The translations under genes were made by a program, and so were the position numbers. A stretch of 64,000 bases of DNA, from the NCBI GenBank assembly GCA_038503065.1, contig JBCAMK010000003.1, positions 992,001-1,056,000 of the forward strand, written 5' to 3'. Below are positions 58,897 through 64,000 of the stretch, piece by piece. Source of the DNA: Paragyromitra xinjiangensis (Eukaryota; Ascomycota; Pezizomycetes; Pezizales; Discinaceae). Positions within the stretch are counted from its first letter, which is position 1, and each line of letters starts with the position of its first letter. A model generated the notes under the pieces. The model saw only the letters and a list, made by a program, of their open reading frames with translations. It did not search any database and was not told the DNA's origin.

Positions 58897-59766
58897 TCAA
58901 ATAAAACCAGCGAAAGCTGGGCTGCTGGCTGAGTACTCTGTTAGTGCCGAACATGCCTTGCAGAAATCTTTATCAAATATCAAAGAGGATTGACAGAGAT
59001 AGATATGAAACCGAATCGCCGACACTGATAGCAAACATATAGACGAATCAACATATGGATTTTTACAAAACCCTCCAAGGTCCAACAATCGTTTCGCCAT
59101 CATTTCCTGACCAAACTCCGCCGCAATTTGGGTTGCATCCACCCCATACCAATCCAAAGCTCCAGGATCGCAACCCATCTCTATTAACACGTCGACCACA
59201 GATATATGCCCCAACGCTACAGCGTAGTGAAGTGCATTCTTATTGCTAAACGTTCTGGATATTATCTGGACGCTGGCACCTCTCTCCAACAACAGTCTAG
59301 TCACCGTCGAGTTACCGGTTATCGCCGCAAGCAAGAGCGGGGTCCATCCAAGTTTGCTTTCGATTTCGATATTGGCTCCATTCTCAAGAAGCAACTTGAC
59401 CGGTGTTTTGTGCCCACGTATAGCTGCAGAGTGTAGGGCGGTCATACCATTATCGTCGGCAGTATCAATACTAGCACGTGCCCCCCGCTCTAGTAGGAGT
59501 TTCATCAGAGGACCACGGTCATGTACTGCCGCCCAATGAAGTACAGAGCGTCTTTTAACGGTTACGAGGGCGGTGATGGCTCGCTTTAATAGAACTGGTG
59601 AGAGGAGTCGTTCGAGGAAGCGATTTGTTTGGAGGAGGTGATCGAGATCGCTCAGATTTAAGTTTTCGGCTACCTGGAGGATAAGTTCGTTCGGTATGTC
59701 GAGGAACGTTTTCGAGGTATAGCTACGGAATTTCTTCCTAAGACGGCAGCGCAGTCTCCGTAACAT
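58897..59766 (-). CDS. F-box and ankyrin-repeat protein, 289 aa
   Basis: One open frame from ATG at 59766. The N-terminus is basic (MLRRLRCRLRKKFRSY). An F-box-like motif covers about residues 20-60 (FLDIPNELILQVAENLNLSD). Four or five ankyrin repeats follow from about residue 72 to 225 (SVLHWAAVHDRGPLMKLLL, TALHSAAIRGHKTPVKLLL, TPLLLAAITGNSTVTRLLL, NALHYAVALGHISVVDVLI). The last 60 residues do not look like ankyrin, and a donor-like GTAAAA follows GGTTTT near 59070, so the true 3' end may be spliced. By family, such proteins may act as adaptors for an SCF ubiquitin ligase; targets unknown. This type is often expanded in filamentous ascomycetes. Confidence 0.8.
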   Translation of the reverse strand: MLRRLRCRLRKKFRSYTSKTFLDIPNELILQVAENLNLSDLDHLLQTNRFLERLLSPVLLKRAITALVTVKRRSVLHWAAVHDRGPLMKLLLERGARASIDTADDNGMTALHSAAIRGHKTPVKLLLENGANIEIESKLGWTPLLLAAITGNSTVTRLLLERGASVQIISRTFSNKNALHYAVALGHISVVDVLIEMGCDPGALDWYGVDATQIAAEFGQEMMAKRLLDLGGFCKNPYVDSSICLLSVSAIRFHIYLCQSSLIFDKDFCKACSALTEYSASSPAFAGFI

Positions 59767-61159
59767 CTTAAGTGATCGTTGTGATGCTGTAGACAGTCGA
59801 TTATATTTTGAAGAGAACTTTTGCTCCTACACTATCGAAAATAGTCAACAGATGTACGTTTCCAGAAGAAAAAACTCACTACAGAATGACAAACTATAGC
59901 TATCAAGCTTCACCGGTTTGAAGCCTCAGGATAGATGTTATTCCTATCGTGAAGGGGGAAAAGGGTACCTGCTCTCAAGCAAAACCGGGGGAATTGTGTC
60001 AGAATTGTGTCGGAACGGGACTATCGACAAACAAAGTCCAGGACCCCCTCCAGAATTGAGTGGGACAGAGGGCACATGCGCGCAAATATGCGATGACGAG
60101 CGGTTCTAAATGAAATAAGCTACTTTGTACGGTTAGCGTAGAGAAAAATATACTTAGCGAGGGTGTGGGGAGGTGTGGCGGGTGAGAGGAGAATTAAGTT
60201 TCCAACATCGTTCAAAAGGTTTCCCCAACCACCCTGCCTCCCCACACGAATGCTAAGAGGTAAGGTGGTCACCGAGGAGAGTGGGATTGAGATGATAGCA
60301 TAGAACCCGGGAATCCAGTAGAGAAACGGGTTGCAGAAATGCCGCTACGAAGGCTCTTCAGAGATTCTGCATGCGGTTGTGATCGACCTGCTCCTACCAC
60401 AGTCCCACCCATCTTTCGCGCTTCATCTCTATGCGTTATACTATTCTTCCTCAAATTTTAATAGTGTTGATTCTACGATCATTGACCCGACGTCGCGGAT
60501 AAATAACATTACCCTACTTTAAGCGTACCGGAAAATTATTTCTCCGGCGTATAGATGCCGTAGCTGTTGATTACAAGCGCTTAAATCAAGAGAAAATCTT
60601 TGAGAGGTTCTACAGCAAGGCATTTAGAGATCTTATAAATTCTAGAGTTTGGGTCCCTTTAGCATGCTGTCATCTAGTGGTCAACTCGGGAGTATCAGCT
60701 ACGTTGGGTTTAGGCCATCAGGCTTTCCGTGCCTGGTAACGGGGCTTTTTACCATTAGGTTTCCGTATCGAGATACCGGAGTGAACCTTGAAAAGGGTTT
60801 AGTTTTGGAAATCAATTCGGTGCCTCCTATGCGCATCGAAATCATGTGCAGCGAGCAAGTCCAACACTTCACGACCAAGAAACGCAGCTTTAACTAGCGG
60901 GAAAAAACAATAGATAAAATATCACAAGCACGGTAGACTCCAATATTAACAACCCAAGAAAGAGAAAGGCTTTATTTTTTTGTTTCATTGTATCAGTACA
61001 GATGCCCCCGGCCGTACTAATACAAGCGGGAAAGAAAAGAAGGAGAAAAAAAGTAACAACATATATTCGCCGTTAAAACTTTTTCCATTTCTTGCCCAAC
61101 TTGAATTTTTTTTAATATTGAGAACCCACCCAAAACATGACCCCGAAGCTTTTTTCTCC
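59767..61159. other. Intergenic with an imperfect inverted repeat
   Basis: About 1.4 kb between the F-box gene start and the RPS5 end. It holds the inverted repeat at 60153-60257. An open frame at 60649-60897 has no family match. The last stretch next to RPS5 is its 3' untranslated region. Confidence 0.5.
60153..60257. repeat. Imperfect inverted repeat, 105 bp, possible MITE
   Basis: The left end is CTTAGCGAGGGTGTGGGGAG and the right end, reverse complemented, is CTTAGCATTCGTGTGGGGAG, an arm of about 21 bp with four mismatches. Partial pairing goes further inward. No target-site duplication is evident, so it may be a decayed foldback element or a chance hairpin. Confidence 0.4.
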
Positions 61160-62102
61160 TTAACGGTTGGACTTGGCGACACTGTGGAAATGAAAGTCAG
61201 TGGGGATGTACTTAGTGGGAAGCCGTGTATGGGTGGCTGGTCATACCGCTCGAGCTCATCCTTCTTCTTAATGGCATATGAGTTTGAAGAACCCTTAGCA
61301 GCATTAATCAGCTCCTCCGCCAAGCACTCAGCAATGCTCTTAACGTTCCTGAAGCTCGCCTCCCTCGCACCAATAGTCAGGAGAGCGATAGCCTGGTTGA
61401 CCCTTCTGAGGGGGGACACATCGACAGCCTGTCTCCTGACAGTTCCAGCAGAACCGATACGGGTAGAGTCTTCACGGGGACCGCAGTTGACGATGGCATC
61501 GACAGCAACTTGGATCGGGTTTTGATCCGTCATCAGGTGGATGATGGAGAAAGCGTGGTCGACGATGCGTACGGCTTGCAGCTTCTTTCCGTTGTTGCGG
61601 CCGTTCATCATGAGGGAGTTGGTCAGACGCTCGATGATTGGGCATTGGGCCTTGCGGAAGCGTTTTACGGCGTAGCGGCCGGCGGAGTGGGAGAGGTAGA
61701 CGGGGTTGCGGATGTTCATGTAGTCGCTATTTGTTTGGTGGGATTGTTAGCCCTCCGTTTTAAGCATTCTATGTTGTCCGTTTCCATCTCTGTCTATCCA
61801 CTTGTTTATCCACCCATCATTCCCTCCTTCACCGCATATTTTCTCTCTTTACAATCCTAGCTCTTTTGCATGTACCCCGGCGCCCAATTCCCCCAATCAT
61901 CCACCCAAAATTCTCCTTCCCCGAAAAGTCCAAATAAATCAAAACCAAGAGGGGAGTCCTACGTCAGCGAGATATCCCTGATCTCGACATCCTCGTAGCT
62001 CCACTTGTTGAAAAGCTTGACGCTGCCAATTTCATCGGTAACCTCCCTGGGCAGAACGGCATAGGTGCCGGAAGCGACCTCAACTTCTCCAGAATCAGAC
62101 AT
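61160..62102 (-). CDS. RPS5: 40S ribosomal protein S5 (uS7), 213 aa
   Basis: Three exons: 61963-62102, 61247-61726 and 61160-61181, with introns of 236 nt (donor GTAGGA) and 65 nt (donor GTATGA, acceptor CCACAG); closes at 214 codons. The product begins [20 protein letters not shown], continues through [20 protein letters not shown] and [19 protein letters not shown], includes the uS7 core ([38 protein letters not shown]) and ends with the conserved ERVAKSNR. Length matches eukaryotic RPS5. It is part of the small ribosomal subunit head near the mRNA exit. A larger first intron near the 5' end is usual for fungal ribosomal protein genes. Confidence 0.97.
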
Positions 62103-62950
62103 GACGGGCTAATTTGATGTGTGGTAAGGGAGTCCTATTGTCGGATTCTAAAGGAAAAATTCGCGATTTCTCGAGTCAGCAAACTATTTCCCCCTCAACC
62201 ACGAACGAAAGTTTTTTCAGAAGTCTGGTGTATTTTTTTTCAACGTACAGAGAACTCTGGTGGCCGTGGTGGTCGCTCGGATTGTCGTGATCGTGAAGGT
62301 TGGTTGTCGAGCGTTTGGTGGGGATCTTTTTTTGGTGGACTTGCCGTCCAGTGTGCGGCTGTCGCTTGGCAGATGGGAAATCTGATTGTGGGGAATTGTG
62401 ACTCGCGTTTCGCTGGGCGGTTGCGCCCTTATCTGATCTGATCCCGTCAACTACCGAATAGCAGGGCTGAAATCAAATATGCATGATAAAAAGCAGAAAT
62501 ACCGGAGGATGAGTTAATTGTGTCTATAATCATTTTCTATATCTGTCGTGCTCTGTGTCACTGTATTGTTACATCTCCCCTACATCCAGTACTTCTGCTC
62601 ATCGCCTTGAAGTTTTCGCCCCCCGACCTCACTTCATCTCCTCCCCCTGCCATCTCGATCGCTCTATCAAAGCATCATCTTCAAAGTACCTCCAGCAGCA
62701 GATACTCTCCAGTCCACCGTCTCTAATCAATTATTTACAATCCTCCTACAGCCGTCTGAGTGCAAAGAGTTCGATTTTTGAAGAAAAGGGTTCGATCTCA
62801 CCGCTTTCTCCTTCTGCCCACTCACACAGGGGAATAACCTAACACCTTTGTTTTTTGCCCTCGCGTTCGCAGTGAATAAACCCCCCCCTTACAACTCCCG
62901 AGAACAAAAGAGAAGAAAAGAAAGAAAGCCCGGAAAGAAAAGAAGACAAG
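62103..62950. promoter_or_regulatory. Divergent promoter between RPS5 and the RSD1-like gene
   Basis: About 850 bp between two divergent start codons. It contains a short T-run near 62230 and CT-rich stretches at about 62570-62690. The last 70 bases before the plus-strand start are A-rich and likely its 5' leader. No named element is recognised. Confidence 0.45.
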
Positions 62951-64000
62951 ATGTCGGGACTAGACGTAGAAGCCCTCCTCGAAGCGTCAGAGAGCAATAA
63001 ACCTAAGCAGCCAGATCATCAAAACAGTGCCCTTTCTTCCCCGAAACCAGATCGGAACGGTGGAGGCAGCGTCAAGTCGTCTTCTTCCAGGAGGGACCGT
63101 GACGGTGATAGGGATCGCGACCATCGAGGGGACGATAGAAGTCCGAGGAGTGAGCGCCATCGTGAAAGGAGAACGAGTAGAGACAGTGAGAGGTGAGAAT
63201 CACACTTTTGGGGAGGGAATTCCTTTCAAGAATGATCACGTGCTGACGCAAGGTGTATTTCTTTAGACGTCGCACCGGCCGTAGGGATTCCTATTACGAC
63301 GATCGTGATGACTATGATTACTCCTCATCGCGCTACAGGCACCGGTCCCGCGAGAGGGATGACGATAGGTACATTTCGAGACGCGACCGTCGCGATAGCG
63401 ACTACTACGATGGTTCGAGACGCGATCGTCGCGACATTGACGCCCGCAGGTCTAGAAGCCCTCGAAGAGGACGTGGTGGTGGCAATAGAAGGACAAGGTA
63501 ATTCTCAAAGATATCGTATCTCCCAGGTTTCGCTAACACCGCCAGATCTCGTTCCCCACAGTTAACTGAGGACGAGCGCGATCGTCGAACTGTCTTTGTT
63601 CAACAGTTGGCTGCGAGACTTAGGACCAAGGAGCTGATTACATTCTTTGAGAAGGTTGGCCCCGTAAAGGAAGCCCAGATCGTCAAAGACCGAGTCAGTG
63701 GTAGATCGAAAGGGTATGTTACTTCATCCCATCCTTCTACTCTAACTTCCCATTTTATCTGATAATTGAACTTCGCTTACATCCTGCTACAGCGTGGGTT
63801 ACGTAGAATTTAAGGATGAAGCATCAGTGCCTAAGGCGATTCAGTTGACCGGGCAGAAACTCCTCGGTATCCCAATCATCGCGCAGCTTACAGAAGCAGA
63901 GAAGAACCGTCAGGCTCGAGTCAGTGCGGCAGAACAAAATACTGCGAATCAAGTCCCCTTCCACAGACTTTACGTGGGGAATATTCACTTTAGTATCACG
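62951..64000 (+). CDS. RNA-splicing factor Rsd1/RBM39 (CC1-like), 5' part
   Basis: Exons 62951-63192, 63267-63497, 63546-63713 and 63793 to the window edge; introns 63193-63266, 63498-63545 and 63714-63792 are GT-AG. The N-terminus ([18 protein letters not shown]) is followed by a long Arg/Asp/Ser-rich (RS-like) domain, then RRM1: RNP2-like [12 protein letters not shown], and RNP1-like KGVGYVEF made across the third intron. A linker with [20 protein letters not shown] follows, and RRM2 begins at [10 protein letters not shown] where the window ends. This order fits the Rsd1/RBM39 family, nuclear U2AF-related splicing factors. RRM2's rest and any UHM domain lie outside. Confidence 0.92.

Noticed and set aside
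61727..61962. snoRNA inside the first RPS5 intron
   Set aside because: A box-C-like ATGATGG is present but no CTGA box D was found at a suitable distance.
1..64000. tRNA genes
   Set aside because: I looked for GTTCRANTC-type B boxes on both strands with a matching A box and found no convincing pair. A tRNAscan run would be decisive.

Overview
The window reads as nuclear DNA of a filamentous ascomycete. The protein-coding genes are interrupted by short introns (mostly 45-125 nt), almost all GT-AG with CTAAC/CTGAC-type branch sites, and the protein set is typically fungal: Fet3/Ftr1 iron uptake, an Osh1-type oxysterol-binding protein, a fungal Hsp70-like ATPase, a thaumatin-like protein and an Rsd1/RBM39 splicing factor. 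The style of the hypothetical proteins suggests Leotiomycetes (Helotiales), but that is inference. I joined exons by hand and checked that every joined frame closes as a multiple of three. No tRNA, rRNA or CRISPR was seen.

Layout. 0-4.4 kb: a P-loop/sulfotransferase-like gene cut by the left edge and a three-exon hypothetical gene. 4.4-12.1 kb: one giant minus-strand gene of about 2,483 aa with a DH (RhoGEF-like) domain, a PH-like region and long charged repeats. 12.1-15.5 kb: gene-poor. 15.5-19.2 kb: Osh1-like protein with ankyrin, PH, FFAT and ORD parts. 20.6-25.7 kb: an eight-exon Hsp70-like gene divergent from a coiled-coil gene. 26.6-27.2 kb: a mariner-type MITE and a possible solo LTR. 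27.4-32.4 kb: the high-affinity iron uptake pair FTR1 (minus) and FET3 (plus) sharing a 1.3 kb promoter that has two exact ATCWGATAA iron-regulator sites. 33.4-35.2 kb: proteasome assembly chaperone 4 and a short-chain dehydrogenase. 36.2-38.8 kb: a secreted Thr/Val/Met-rich repeat protein. 38.8-42 kb: gene-poor with a possible solo LTR. 42-43 kb: thaumatin-like GPI-type protein. 44.5-55.3 kb: three large nuclear-looking hypothetical proteins with Cys/His clusters, plus a GNAT acetyltransferase. 55.9-59.8 kb: a short membrane protein with an HW-repeat tail, a pogo-like MITE and an F-box/ankyrin protein. 61.2-64 kb: RPS5 divergent from an RSD1/RBM39 splicing factor cut by the right edge.

The clearest functional unit is FTR1-FET3: the multicopper ferroxidase oxidises Fe(II) and hands Fe(III) to the permease, and the shared promoter suggests joint repression by a Sre-type GATA factor. 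The most unusual observation is inside FET3: the conserved reading frame can be restored only by removing a 53-nt intron with AT-AC ends. A second lead is a shared Cys/His module in two divergent hypothetical genes at 44.5 and 47.7 kb.
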